NCBI GenBank assembly: GCA_026075535.2
Contig: AP026544.2
Coordinates: forward strand, 186,001 to 250,000
Source of the DNA: Tricholoma matsutake
Taxonomy: Eukaryota > Basidiomycota > Agaricomycetes > Agaricales > Tricholomataceae
Direction of reading: 5' to 3'
DNA length: 64,000 bases
Positions 35,338 through 45,534 of the stretch are shown here, one piece after another. Below the pieces are notes generated by a model. The model made no database searches. It saw only the letters and a list, made by a program, of their open reading frames with translations, and was not told where the DNA came from. A program made the translations under genes and the position numbers. Numbering within the stretch: position 1 is the stretch's first letter; each line of letters starts with the position of its first letter.

Positions 35338-35790
35338 ATACATCCTCTTCAAAAAAAATAAGAGAAAATCTTAGCAGGGTTCTACACCCCTTGCCCATGG
35401 TCTTAGCTGTCCAGTGATAGATGTTGAAGGCCATTTTGCCCACTGGAAGTTGTGATCATGGGACCAAGACAAAGATGTATAATAGTTAGATAGCTTGCCT
35501 GTACTTATTGACATCAGGAAACTCTCGGACCCCTGGCATTCAGTGATTGGATCATGCCAGTAATATACTACTACTAGTACTACCTACCTCTGGCAGTCCA
35601 CGGCATATTCAAACTTCACCTCAAAGGACTGCATGAAATTATTGTACTAAGTTCATCACCAAAACTCACTGTTGGCATATGTTCTAGTCATTGAACAACA
35701 TGATTCAATTACAAGAATAAATATATTCCTTCATACTTACTTACAAAAATAACTATGAAAGAAAAATAACTCTGAAAGAAAGGCCACTCA

Positions 35791-35990
35791 TCACCCCTGA
35801 CTTGCCCCATCTGCATCATCTGCACCATCTCTGTCGCTTCCCTCCTGAGCATTTGTGTTGCTTGCCTCTTGAGCATTCACATTGCTTGCCTCTTGAGCAT
35901 TCACGTTGTCCCCCTCCTCATTGACTGCATCACCCTCCTCGTCCCTGTTGTCCCCATCTCCATTGCTTGATTGTCATCGTTCACCAGGTG
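35791..35990 (-). pseudogene. C-terminal tail of an unknown protein with NAQEASN repeats
   Basis: The minus frame ends at TGA 35793-35791 and reads an acidic, repetitive tail with three NAQEAS/NAQEGS units (27-bp tandem repeats). The upstream part changes to GAGCAGTTGC-type repeat near 36100, so the rest of any gene is lost. I do not recognise it. 35338-35790 and 35991-36407 show nothing else definite. Confidence 0.3.
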
Positions 35991-37091
35991 CTGTGGTCAT
36001 GGTCATGGTCATGGCCCCTTTCATTCATTGCCCAGGGTAATCACTGCATTGTCCCCACCTCATCATTGACTTGCCCTGTTCATTGTTGACCTGCCCCCCT
36101 TCATTGTTGAATGACTGCACACATTTGCTACCTTACCACCCTGTGAGCAGTTGCTTGCAGCGGTGGGAGAGGGTGCTGGTGCAGGCAGTGGTGGCGGCCC
36201 TTGTCAATGTTACTGCTGCTGGTGTCAACATGGCTGGCTCCTGGGTATGGGTCATCCTGCCAGTGGCAGTAGTGGATCCCTATGTCATTCATTGTCCTTG
36301 TTCATGAGGCTGGGATGGGTGGCATGGCCATTAGGTTGTCATCAGCTGGTAGCACCTGCAATCCACCCTATGAACAGTTGTTCATAGGGCTGGAAGTAGT
36401 GTTTAAAGGTCCGGTCCTACAAACTGGAAAAAGACCGAAACCAAACTGAACTGAACTGAAGTCCAGTTCATCAAGTGGCTATTTATAGGACCGGTCTTTT
36501 GCAGTCCAGTTGCCAGTCTTTCACTTTGAAGAATATCATCAAACCGATGAAAACCGGTCTTAGCCAGTTACAACCAGTTCATATGTCATGTGATCTATTC
36601 CCCCTGATTCCCACACATACTGTTTTCAATTTCGCTCCCTGGATCATCAAAAACAGTTGAGAACTGAGAGAGATATGACCAAATACATTTTGGATGAGTA
36701 TTTTGTTGTGACTAAAATAACTTTGATTGTACTGCTTATACCTTGTGTTACAAAAATGTTGGGTACAATTGGACACCATCCAAGACATACAAATAACACC
36801 AATGGTGAAAATGGGGAGACACTCCCCCATGTATTCCTATCAGAATCCGACCATATTCTGATGTCATTTTCACCAGCCAAATTGACATGAAATGGCAGGT
36901 TCAGTCCTATTCCAGTCCGATGCAGTCTGATCAGAATCCAATTAGACCATCAGAATTTCCTAGGAATTTCTGACCATAGGAATCACATAGGAATATTCTG
37001 ATGTTATGCAGAGATATCAGACAACATAGGATTCCAATAGGAATGATAGCAGCCTTGCTTAGTAATTAATAGTAGAAAAAGTAAACATGCA

Positions 37092-37172
37092 TGGCAGAAT
37101 TGAACCTGGGACCTCTGAGATGATTACATAAGAATACAGTGACAATAAGACCATTAAACTAAGGATCCATTG
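37092..37172 (-). repeat. tRNA-like sequence, left end of Element II
   Basis: Minus strand: CCTTAGTTTAATGGT (A-box type, 37164-37150) and GTCCCAGGTTCAATTC (B-box type, 37112-37097). It points outward. Confidence 0.65.
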
Positions 37173-37606
37173 TAAGTAAGCGCTCTTACTGCACTACATA
37201 CTGTTCCCACAGGTGTGATGACAATGCACATAGCCACATCACCACACCTTGCCAGCTCATCACTCCCCACCACCACCATCAATGTCGACCATGGCCTCCC
37301 CCCCTTCCCCCCTCTTCCCACAACCCCAACCACATCACTCGACACTCCCATGATGACCACTGCCTCCACAAACAAGCCACCTGACACACAATGTGGCCCA
37401 ATAGTAAGTTTTTTTGTTTTATTTCTTGTTTTTGTAATCTGACTGATTTTATTTCTTCCTTTCTAGGTTCTAATCTACTGGTAACAATGGTTGATGACAC
37501 CTAATGATGTGCACCCAATGGTACCACATCATCTGGGCCCAAATGATGTGATTGCATCATTTGAGCCCACAGTAATTTTTTTTTTTAATTTCATTTCTTT
37601 TCATAA

Positions 37607-38306
37607 TGTCACGATCTGTTCCTCGCCCAATCAGAACCCGCAATCATCTGACCCTTTTCTGCCAACATTTGTCAACTTATTCCACTTCATTCCTGGCTGC
37701 CTCACACTGCCCACACTGCTGTGCACCAGGCTGCCTTGTACAGCATCCATGGCTGCCTTTCCAAGGCTGCTGTCTAGTTTTGCAAATTCGACTACGGATT
37801 CCTGTGCGGCTCCGCCAGGTAATTTATCTATGCAGTTGAGACACTGCTGTGGCTCCCGTTTCCACTCCACTTTTATTCCGGACTCTAGTATTTAAGCTTA
37901 GTTAGTTTCACCTTGTATTCCTCAGTTCATATGTATATTGACATAGACTCAACTTTAACCTGTCAATCTAAATCCTATTCTACTCCTACCTCTGTTCTCT
38001 AAGAGACTGAACTCCATTCGACTTGACCTCTAGTCTCCCTCTGAAGTTCTAATCTCATCTGAACTTAACCCAAGTCCTTTCATACTCCTTCCCACATTTA
38101 CCCACTACTTCTCCACTTCCACCTCTAAACCTTTGTCTTGAAATTAGGACACCAGACGAGGTGAAGGGTGCAGCTTCTTATAAGCTGAAGCCAAGTCCTT
38201 TTTGTTTCCCCTCTGCACAATCTGCTATGACCCAACAATCTTCTGCTATTGACACCCGCTGGGTCCGACTGGATTCTGATGAGCCCTTATGGATCAGTTC
38301 TTAACA
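37607..38306. mobile_element. solo LTR, 700 bp, TSD CATAA
   Basis: TGTCACGATCTG...TTCTTAACA has TG/CA ends and is flanked by CATAA on both sides (37602-37606 and 38307-38311). It sits inside the intron-like tract of Element II: T-rich text precedes it and TTTGTTTTCCAG|GTTCTCG follows. No internal element sequence remains, so it is an LTR recombination product. TGTCACGAT starts are common in basidiomycete gypsy LTRs. Confidence 0.85.
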
Positions 38307-38899
38307 CATAAACAAACTAATGTATTTCTTTTGTTTTCCAGGTTCTCGTCACAAGGGACAGACGCGAGACCATGCCAATGCTGCCATGTCATGACAGCAC
38401 ACCACCCATGCCCAGCCTCATGAGCAACTGCTTGTGGGGTGGTTGGTGGGTGGAGCGATGAGGGAGGAGAGATGAGATGGGGGGATGACGACAGGGGAAC
38501 AACCAACAGGAGACCCCCACAACACTGACAACAACCAGCATGCCCCACCACCGCCGTGAGCCACTGCTCGCAGGGTGAATATGGGGTGTGAAAGCACAGG
38601 GACAACAGGGACAACAGACGGTGCACCACAATGGGGAGGGGAGACGATGGGGAGGGGGGGAAATGGCAGGACGACAGGGGGACAGCATGACAGAGATGAG
38701 AGGGAGGGGAGATGAGGGGCAAGGGGAAGGGGCAGGAGATGAGGGGCAAGGGGAAGGGGCAACGAGGAGACAGCAGCAACATGATGTGACACACCACCAC
38801 CCCCTCCCCCATGTTTTGTGGGGGGGGTGGGTTTTTTAGTTTTAAATTGTATAATTAAATAGTATAATGATTACAATTGTTCCCCCATGTGTTTGTGTG

Positions 38900-38925
38900 T
38901 GTGTGGGGGGGGGGGGGGGGGTTTC
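38900..38925. repeat. GT run followed by a long homopolymeric G tract
   Basis: GTGTGTGTG passes into an unbroken run of about 17 G. Length is likely unreliable in any assembly. Confidence 0.8.
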
Positions 38926-38980
38926 AATAGTGAACTATCCCTAAGTGCTTTACATGGACATTATATTATAAATTTATTAA

Positions 38981-39065
38981 TTCTCCTGTGGCTCAACTGG
39001 TTGAGCACTTGTTTGGTTGTCATGTGATTTATATTCCAAGGTCCATGGTTCAATCCCTGCTCTAC
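38981..39065 (+). repeat. tRNA-like sequence, right end of Element II
   Basis: TGGCTCAACTGGTTGAGCAC and ATGGTTCAATCCCTGC have A-box and B-box form. It points outward to the 39282 end. Confidence 0.7.
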
Positions 39066-39294
39066 CCATTTATTTTGTAAGCACTTGCCAAATTAAGTCT
39101 TCCAAAATGTGGTATTCCGACTCCATGTTGGAATTGCATAGTAATTTACTCAGAATTTACTAGGAATATCTTGGAAACAAAAGTACATAGTTATCAAGAT
39201 ACATTCCAATCGGACTCCTATCAGAAAACTCGGAATCCTAGGACTCCTAGGAGTCCAATAGGAATCTGTGGGGGACTGTAAAGTATTGGAGGGT

Positions 39295-39500
39295 GGTGAC
39301 AAACAACAGGGAGGGAGGGGACGATGAATGACAATGCAGGGACAATGACAAATGACAGTGCAGCAGGGAGGTAGACAATGCAGTGACAACAACAAATGAC
39401 AGTGCAGGGACAACTAATGACAATGTGTGGGGGACAACTAATGACAACATGGGGGACAACTAACAACAACATGGGGATGATACAAATGGGGGATACAATG
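39295..39500. repeat. short imperfect GACAA(T/C)-type tandem repeats
   Basis: GGACAA(C/T), AATGACA and CAGGGACAA variants repeat irregularly. It is non-coding simple-like sequence between Elements II and III. 39501-39635 is T-rich and shows no gene. Confidence 0.6.
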
Positions 39501-39662
39501 AACTATGAGGCCAACAACAATGAGCACTGGGGAATGTCATATGATGCCCCACTCTTGCTACAAACATGAGACTGTGGGGTGCTTTTTTCTTTTCTTCTCT
39601 TCTTTCTTTTGTTATTTGGTGTTTTTTCATTTTTTCTGTAATTTACCCTCCCCCACCTATTC

Positions 39663-39800
39663 CAGTTGGAGTCCAGTTATTCTGGTTGGAGTCCAATTAT
39701 TCCAGTCAGAGTCCAGTTATTCCAGTCAGAGTCCAGTTATTCTGATTGGAGTCCAGTTATTCTGGTCGGAGTCCAGTTATTCCGGTTATTCTGACCAGAT
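39663..39800. repeat. 22-bp subterminal tandem repeats of Element III
   Basis: About six units of AGTCCAGTTATTC followed by (C/T)(A/G)G(T/A)(T/C)(A/G)GAG. Other TIR-family ends carry different short monomers (GGTTATTCC at 41680-41715; AGGACTCACC at 30130-30180), so the position is conserved but the monomer is not. Confidence 0.75.
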
Positions 39801-39899
39801 TCTGGTTACTCCAGATCCTCAACTTAGAGTATATAGCCTAATGGATAGTCAAATTTCAAGTCTTAAGTTGTCAAAGTGCCTACAAAATATATTTGTGCA

Positions 39900-39990
39900 G
39901 AGTAAGGATTGAAGTCAAGACATCTTGATTAGAGTGATCACATGACAAACCAAACATGTGTGCTTAACCAGTTGAGCCACAGGAGAATTA
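39900..39990 (-). repeat. tRNA-like sequence, left end of Element III
   Basis: Minus strand: TGGCTCAACTGGTTAAGC (39979-39962) then GACTTCAATCCTT (39916-39904), a damaged B box. It is close kin to 34922-35010. Confidence 0.65.
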
Positions 39991-40071
39991 TTAGATAGTA
40001 ATATAATGTTTATTCATGACACTCTAATTTTTTTCGAAGTAGTTAAGATCAAATTTTTTTAATTAACCACA

Positions 40072-40330
40072 TCCCTCACATTGAATGCAAGGGAGTGGGG
40101 ATAATTGTAATTATATACATAAACAAAAAATCCTCCCTCTCACAAGATGCAAGAGGGAGTTTTATTTATATACATAAAAAGCTAACCCCTCATGCTGAAC
40201 GCGAGGGGGGAGGTAAAAACATGAAGAAAAAAATCCCTCCCCCACCCAAAATGGGGGAGGGGGGGCACAATACTAATAAATAATTAAAAATACAAAAAAA
40301 ATCCCTCCCCACACAAAGTGTGGGGGAGGG
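40072..40330 (-). repeat. five stem-loops of Element III
   Basis: CCCTC..GAGGG/CTCCC..GGGAG type hairpins (for example CCTCCCCACACAAAGTGTGG with GGGAGG, 40306-40330) are separated by A-rich spacers. It mirrors the block in Element I. Confidence 0.65.
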
Positions 40331-40359
40331 GGAGGGGACGTGACCCCGCTGTTGTCTGT

Positions 40360-40765
40360 CCTTCCACCCACAATCGACCCCATGAGCAGTTGCTTGTGAG
40401 GCTGGGGGTAGGTGGCTTGTCATCATTGTCGTTCCACCCACGATCCACCCCACGAGCAGTTGCTTGTGAGGCTGGGGGTGGGTGGTGCATTGTCATCTCC
40501 TATCCCTGCACCTGGGTGCTGTTCCACCCACGTTCCACCCCACGAGCAGTTGCTCGTGAGGCTGGGGGCGGGTGGTGTGTCATTGTCATCTCCTGTCCCT
40601 GTGCCTGGGCACCATTCCACCCATGTTCCACCCCACGAGCAGTTGCTCATGAGGCTGGGGGCGGGTGGTGTGTCATTGTCATCTCCTGTCCCTGTGCCTG
40701 GGCACCATTCCACCCATGTTCCACCCCACGAGCAGTTGCTCATGAGGCTGGGGGTGGGTGGCTTG
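40360..40765 (-). repeat. five tandem units centred on GAGCAGTTGCTC
   Basis: Each unit of about 65-92 bp holds CCACCC, CCACGAGCAGTTGCTCGTG and AGGCTGGGGGYGGGTGG. The last two are nearly identical. Both strands are open: the element strand would encode repeats with SNCSWGGTWVE, the other PPHEQLL(V/M)RLG. Single units lie at 21730, 33625, 33840, 34190, 36135, 38410, 38550, 62575, 62760 and 62865. Confidence 0.8.
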
Positions 40766-41029
40766 TTGTCATTTGTCACTGTTGTCCCCTGTCTGAATTT
40801 CTGTTTTTTTCTTTTCTTTTGGGGGGGGGGGCACGTCAGTGCGACATGGCATGGGTACAGAAGTTGGTGGGTGCTTACTAGGCAGGTGCCCCCCTTCCAG
40901 GGTCTCCTGGCATCCCTCTGCACCCTCCTAGCCCGTGTCGACAGCCTCACATCGTTGACAGCCTCACATCCCATTTGAATGGGGAGGAGGGGATCAGGTG
41001 GGCATGGGCATGGGTTGCGCGTTTTTTGT

Positions 41030-41330
41030 TGTCGCAGGTCGTCCCCAGTAGTATACAACCTACAAAGCAATAAATTACAATTAGTTAGTTTATAAAAACA
41101 AAAAGGAAATGAAAAAAACTCACATAGGGCCCAAACGACGTGATCTGCATCGTTTGGGCCCATGTTGGCTCGTTTGCGGGTGGTGGCATCGTTACTAGTA
41201 GATTATAACCTAGAAAACTAAAAAAATGAGTTAGTTAGTTTATTAAAACAAAAACCAAACGAAAAAAACTTACATAGGGCCCAAACAATGCGATCTGCAT
41301 CGTTTGGGCCTGCATTCTGTCCAGTCAGCT
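41030..41330 (-). repeat. two tandem intron/palindrome modules in Element III
   Basis: On the minus strand: GTAAGTTTTTTTCGTTTGG, AACTAACTAACTC, TTTCTAG, then an exon-like piece beginning GTTATAATCTACTAG and ending in the palindrome (41127-41161; outer one 41277-41310), then GTGAGTTTTTTTCATTTCC and a second intron to TTTGTAG|GTTGTAT. The unit length is about 150 bp. Confidence 0.7.
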
Positions 41331-41579
41331 CATTTGAAGGTGGTGGTGATGGTGGCATTGGGCGTGGGAATGGTGGTGGTGGGTGCGCAGGCAGTGGTGG
41401 TGGTAGAGTGGAGAGGAGGAGGAGGCGGCATTGGCGACAGTGGTGGTAGTGATTGTGAGCTGGCAGTCACGTGTCATGTGTCATGTGTATGCATACTTAT
41501 CAATTATTCCATTAATGGCTGTGATTAACTACATACCTTGGTTGGGTAATAAAAGTATTAAATGTATACCAAAGAATAA

Positions 41580-41655
41580 TTGCTTGGTAGCTCAGTGGTT
41601 AAGCATGCTGTTATGTATGCAGACCCAAGGTCGAGAGTTCAATTATTGATGTGTG
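41580..41655 (+). repeat. tRNA-like sequence, right end of Element III
   Basis: GGTAGCTCAGTGGTTAAGCA is a strong A-box and D-arm like sequence; GAGAGTTCAATTATTG is a weakened B box. It points outward to 41895. Confidence 0.7.
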
Positions 41656-41995
41656 TCGAACTTTTATTTGGGAAAGCACGTGTATTCCGGTTATTCCGGT
41701 TATTCCTGTTATTCCAGTTGTGATGAGTCCAGTCAGATTCTGGGGATTCCGGCTGTAAATTGGATCCTTATTCCGACCGGAATTGTGCTGCATAGGGAAA
41801 ACTACATACAAAAAAAATTCCACCATATTTCAGAAATTCCAGAAATTCCAGCTGGATGAACCAGAATCCAACCAGAATAGGTGGGGGAGTGTAAAGTACT
41901 CCATTTCTTAGCAACATCCCACTGGTGTGATCACCTGCTTGCAGGGTGATGTAATTGGTTTTATTATGTATATAATATAATTTAATTAGACAGTA

Positions 41996-42150
41996 GTAAA
42001 ACTGGTTGAAACCAGTTTTTCAGAAGCAACCAAACCAAATAGGACCAGTCCTATTTGGTTCAGTTGTGGTCCTTCAAGAGTGGGCAATGGTTTGGACTGG
42101 TTGTGGTCCATGGTTGCCCCTCTTGGGGGTTGAAAAACTGGACCAAACCC
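41996..42150. repeat. ACTGGTT/AACCAGT self-complementary block
   Basis: AAACTGGTTGAAACCAGTTT and further GGACTGGTTGTGG-type repeats. It is kin to blocks at 2465 and 36408. 42151-42499 holds no recognisable gene. Confidence 0.5.
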
Positions 42151-42499
42151 TCGTATTTTGATCATTTTGCTTCATTATATTTTTGGATATGGAGATTTTA
42201 TGCAGGTAAATATGCTTGCCATCCATCAATGTAAGATATGCATCACATAATTTATGGTTGTCACATTACATTTTGCCTGCATCTTTAGCAGATGTAATTC
42301 AGTTTCAGTCATAGATATGTCAAATCTCCATTAAATCTCTTAAGAATTGGATCAAAAGCCAGGTATTTACAAGCTCTATCATGTTAAATTATTTTTTTAA
42401 GGTTCCAAGCAATGATTGTTGAGATACAGATGGCTTATATTAGCATGCATTCAAGTTGTGTCTGTAGTTCATAATTTGTAATATGTAGTTAAAACTTGT

Positions 42500-42905
42500 G
42501 AGCTCTTTACACTTAGCCACATATTCCTGGAGCAATCCCCAGGAATCCAGGAGGAATAATAACCCAGCCAATGTCCCCTGAAATGGCTCATCCCAGTTCT
42601 TCCCAGTTCAGGGGAATTCCCGGTAGAATCCCTGCAAATCCAGGGAATTCCTGGGACTTGAGTTCACCAGGATTCCCCGGGCCTCCCCAGGACTGCTTAG
42701 TAGTTAATTATAATAAAATACAGTCACAGAGAATTGAACCCTAAGCTCAGCATCAAGAATCACTGTTCACCAGGATTCCACGGGACTCACCAGGACTGCT
42801 TAGTAATTAATTGTAATAAAATACAATCACAGAGAATTGAACCCTAAGCTCAGCATCAAGAATCACCAATAGACCAGACCAACAGAACCACTTGACCAAA
42901 TGGTC
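42500..42905 (+). mobile_element. left end of Element IV (TTTACAC family) beside the KDZ genes
   Basis: GAGCTCTTTACAC, then TTAGCCACATATTCCTGG, matches the Element I left end except at the CTGCC positions, and even shares GAGCTC before it. Degenerate GGAATCC/CCCAGG repeats follow, then a tRNA-like sequence (-). Instead of the palindrome modules, the KDZ gene pair comes next. No right end was found before Element V, so it is cut off, lost, or outside the window. Confidence 0.6.
42727..42905 (-). repeat. tRNA-like sequence (one full, one partial copy), Element IV
   Basis: Full copy on the minus strand: CCATTTGGTCAAGTGGT (A-box type, 42904-42888) and CTTAGGGTTCAATTCT (B-box type, 42848-42833). 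A duplicated B-box half lies at 42727-42770. It points outward to 42506. Confidence 0.65.
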
Positions 42906-43101
42906 ACATAGATCACATATACTAACAGCTCTAGATACCACATGCATGGCTGCCATATCTAGAAACAGGTCTCATGCTATCAAACCAGCTGTCAAACCAG
43001 CTGTCAACATTGACATCAACCACCACCACTATCAACAACACATCAGACAACTGCAACATGCCCATTACCTGCTCATCTGGCACCAAGACCCATAGCAAGA
43101 T

Positions 43102-45439
43102 GAAACGCAAGGCATCACCTTCCCGATCAATGGCATCACAGACCTGGAAGCGTGCCACCTCACAACTTGATGATGACCACAAGGTTAAGAAGCAATGAAA
43201 GGGCAACCAGACTGAGGACAGTGAAGTGACAATGAAGCAAAAACAGAGGAAAGGGGCCTCCAAAAAGTATGTTTTCACCTTCCTACCGTACATATTGATA
43301 TTTTCTCCCTACTGCAGAAAAACCTCGAGCAATAAGGCTCAAGCAGATGATGCAGCTGTTCTGCCCTCCCAGCTCACAAAGTAAGTCTTAAATTACACTC
43401 TTATTTCACTAATTAGTTGTTTACAGGACCAAGCTTGCACTCAAGCAAGGCGGTGTCACCGTCGTTCCCCTGCCTTGCACCCATACCACTGCCACTACCA
43501 CAATGACACTGCCACTGCCACCTGCCATCCAACTCCAGGGCTGTCGATGACAATCTGATATCCCCCAGGTAACCAGCTCTGAAGAAAGCAACAGTGACGA
43601 CAACAAAAGTGATGAGAGCAACAACAATGAAGATGGCAGCAACAGCAACCACAACAGTGCTGGCAGCAATGCCAGCAGCAATAGAGATGCAGGGAGTGAG
43701 GAGGACAAGGACAAGGACAAGAATGATGATGATGAGAACAATGATGATGAGAATGACGATGATGAAAACGATGAGGACGAGAATGAGGATGAGAAGGACG
43801 AGGATGAGGATGAGAAGGACGAGGATGAGGATACCTGATACAAGAACAAGGACAAGGACATGGATGACACCACCAGCAGGGCTGTCGACGGGGCCTCCAA
43901 TGACTGCAGAAAGGGGGCCAATAACAGGATTAATGGTGGCACCGACAACAGCTGGAACAGGGGCAACACCACCACTTGAGGCCAACGACAGCCGCTGCTG
44001 CACCAACGAGAGGGCCAATGGTGGCACCACCACCAACTGCAATGCCACCAACAATGCCACCAACAATGCCACCACCAATAAGACAAATAATGCCACCACC
44101 AACAAGACAAACAATGCCACCACCAATGACACAAATGACGCCACCACCAGTGAAGCCACCAACATTGCCACCACCAACAATGCCGCCAACAATGGCAGTA
44201 ACAATGGTGCTGCCCCTCAATTTGTTAGTCAGGGTAAGACTTTTATTTTTATTGCCATATTAATGGTGTAATCGACAATGTACTATCTATACTGGTATTG
44301 GTAGATGTTCTCATGGTCAGTCTGCCAACAAGTCCATCTCAGAATCTTCAAGGCGCCTCTCAAATTTCAGGAGGAGTCATTTGTGGTCAGGCTCTTGGAA
44401 ATGTATTCAATCTTGGGGATGCTTTGGATGTTCAGATTGACCTTGACTTTATGCTCGCTGTTCTGGGAAAGGTCTATATTTATGATTCAGCATCTGATGT
44501 TGCAAACTTGGATCCTACCAAGGTCAAGCCACAGCAGGTTCTCAAGGTTGATGTTTCTTGAACAATTATGCCTATTCTTACTAAGTTGGGTCAGAAATAT
44601 TCACCTATTTGCAGTGAGTTGATTTTTTTTTTCTTGTCTTCATCTCAATCAATACATTAGAATTAAATGTTCGAATTCATACTTATGAGGACCATGAATG
44701 GATCATGAAGGGTAAATATGACACAGCAATTGATGATGATGATGAAATATCCTGGATGAAAATTAATCAGGATCATGTTTTACCGATGTGGCTGGTAAGC
44801 AGTATAGATTTTTTTCCAATAAATATTAACTATTTTTAATAGGAAAATAACAAACTCCAAACTGACTCTGCCAGTACTGTATCAAGTGGCCAAGTTGCTG
44901 TGTCTAGCAATTTCAGTCACCCTTCTCGCCAAAGAGCACCTGGTGGCACCTCTATGCCTGCAGGTTATCTCATGGAGCTCTTGGATCATCTTGACATTCC
45001 ATCTCATCTTGCAGACCAATCTCAACAATCGTTACATTTATCCTATGCAGAGTACAAGGCTTTTCTTGCTGTGATTAATGTTTTAGACCAAAAGTGGAAG
45101 GATGGTGATTTACCATATGACTGAAAGCCCACACAAGAGAATGTGATCGAAACCATGCAGTCCAAGACCTTCTGGTATACTTATATCCAAAAATATTTTC
45201 CCCATGTGTCAGAGTATGGTGATATGGTTGCTTGGCTGGAGGGTGGTGAGGATGCACCATCTGATGTTGAGGTGTGGGGAGTAGTGAACGGGCAATATGG
45301 ATCTGGGGATCTTAGTCTGTATTTGAAGAGAGAGGGGGCTGGTCTGGTTTCTGATGAGGAGCTGAAGGGGAAAAAGAAAAGTACCAAAGAATCTATAGGG
45401 AAGGGGAAGGGGAAGGGGAAGGAAAAAGCCCAGGAATAA
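43102..45439 (+). pseudogene. KDZ-element accessory gene with low-complexity region and introns
   Basis: It starts MKRKASPSRSMASQTWKRAT and is basic, then Ser/Asn/Asp/Glu-rich (about 43570-43835) and Asn/Thr repeats (about 44020-44200). A globular part follows with VFNLGDALDVQIDLDFML (about 44401-44454), MPILTKLGQKYSPIC, SWMKINQDHVLPMW and HLSYAEYKAFLAVINVLDQK, and a Lys-rich tail. Clean introns remain at 43267-43317, 43381-43426, 44234-44304, 44614-44660 and 44795-44842. TGA stops (for example near 43196, 43836, 44559 and 45121) and a frame change in the repeat region break it. The product is unnamed. Placement just before the transposase suggests a partner gene of the same transposon. Confidence 0.6.
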
Positions 45440-45534
45440 GTAGGGTACAGACAATTATGATAATCAAATTGGTGTTCAATTTTCATGCCAGAAAGTGCCT
45501 TTTACTTGCAACATTCTCTATCATTTTTTAGATG

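Larger units (their letters stand above)
36816..39282 (+). mobile_element. Element II of the TTTACAC-TIR family, with solo LTR inside
   Basis: The left end GACACTCCCCCATGTATTCC (36818 onward, first bases damaged) pairs with the right end whose reverse complement is TTTACAGTCCCCCACAGATT (to 39282). Order as in Element I: degenerate CAGAATCC/GGAATTCC repeats, tRNA-like (-), Thr/Pro-rich frame, palindrome 37535-37568, intron-like tract, GAGCAACTGCTTG units (38410-38560), stem-loop, tRNA-like (+), repeats, TIR. A possible 9-bp duplication (TGGTGAAAA/TGGTGACAA) lies a few bases outside. Confidence 0.65.
39642..41895 (-). mobile_element. Element III of the TTTACAC-TIR family, inverted
   Basis: The left end TTTACCCTCCCCCACCTATT (39642) pairs with the right end's reverse complement TTTACACTCCCCCACCTATT (to 41895), and similarity continues for about 15 bp more. 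Reading 41895 to 39642 gives the same order as Element I: repeats, tRNA-like, a GTGG/CCAC-rich frame, two intron/palindrome modules, GAGCAGTTGCTC units, stem-loops, tRNA-like, repeats. A degenerate 9-bp flank match (CATTTTTTC/CATTTCTTA) is possible but weak. Confidence 0.75.

Noticed and set aside
40360..40765. CRISPR-like array
   Set aside because: Repeat and spacer are not separable, the whole unit is repeated, and the context is eukaryotic.
40423..41163. A 246-residue minus frame in Element III as a real protein
   Set aside because: It runs through an intron-like tract and five tandem units. Both strands are open there because of the repeat's composition, so I kept it as repeat only.
43413..44204. 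A 263-residue Leu/Val/Ala-rich open frame on the minus strand
   Set aside because: It is the antisense of the GAT/AAC/ACC low-complexity repeats of the KDZ accessory gene. The frame is open only because of the biased composition.
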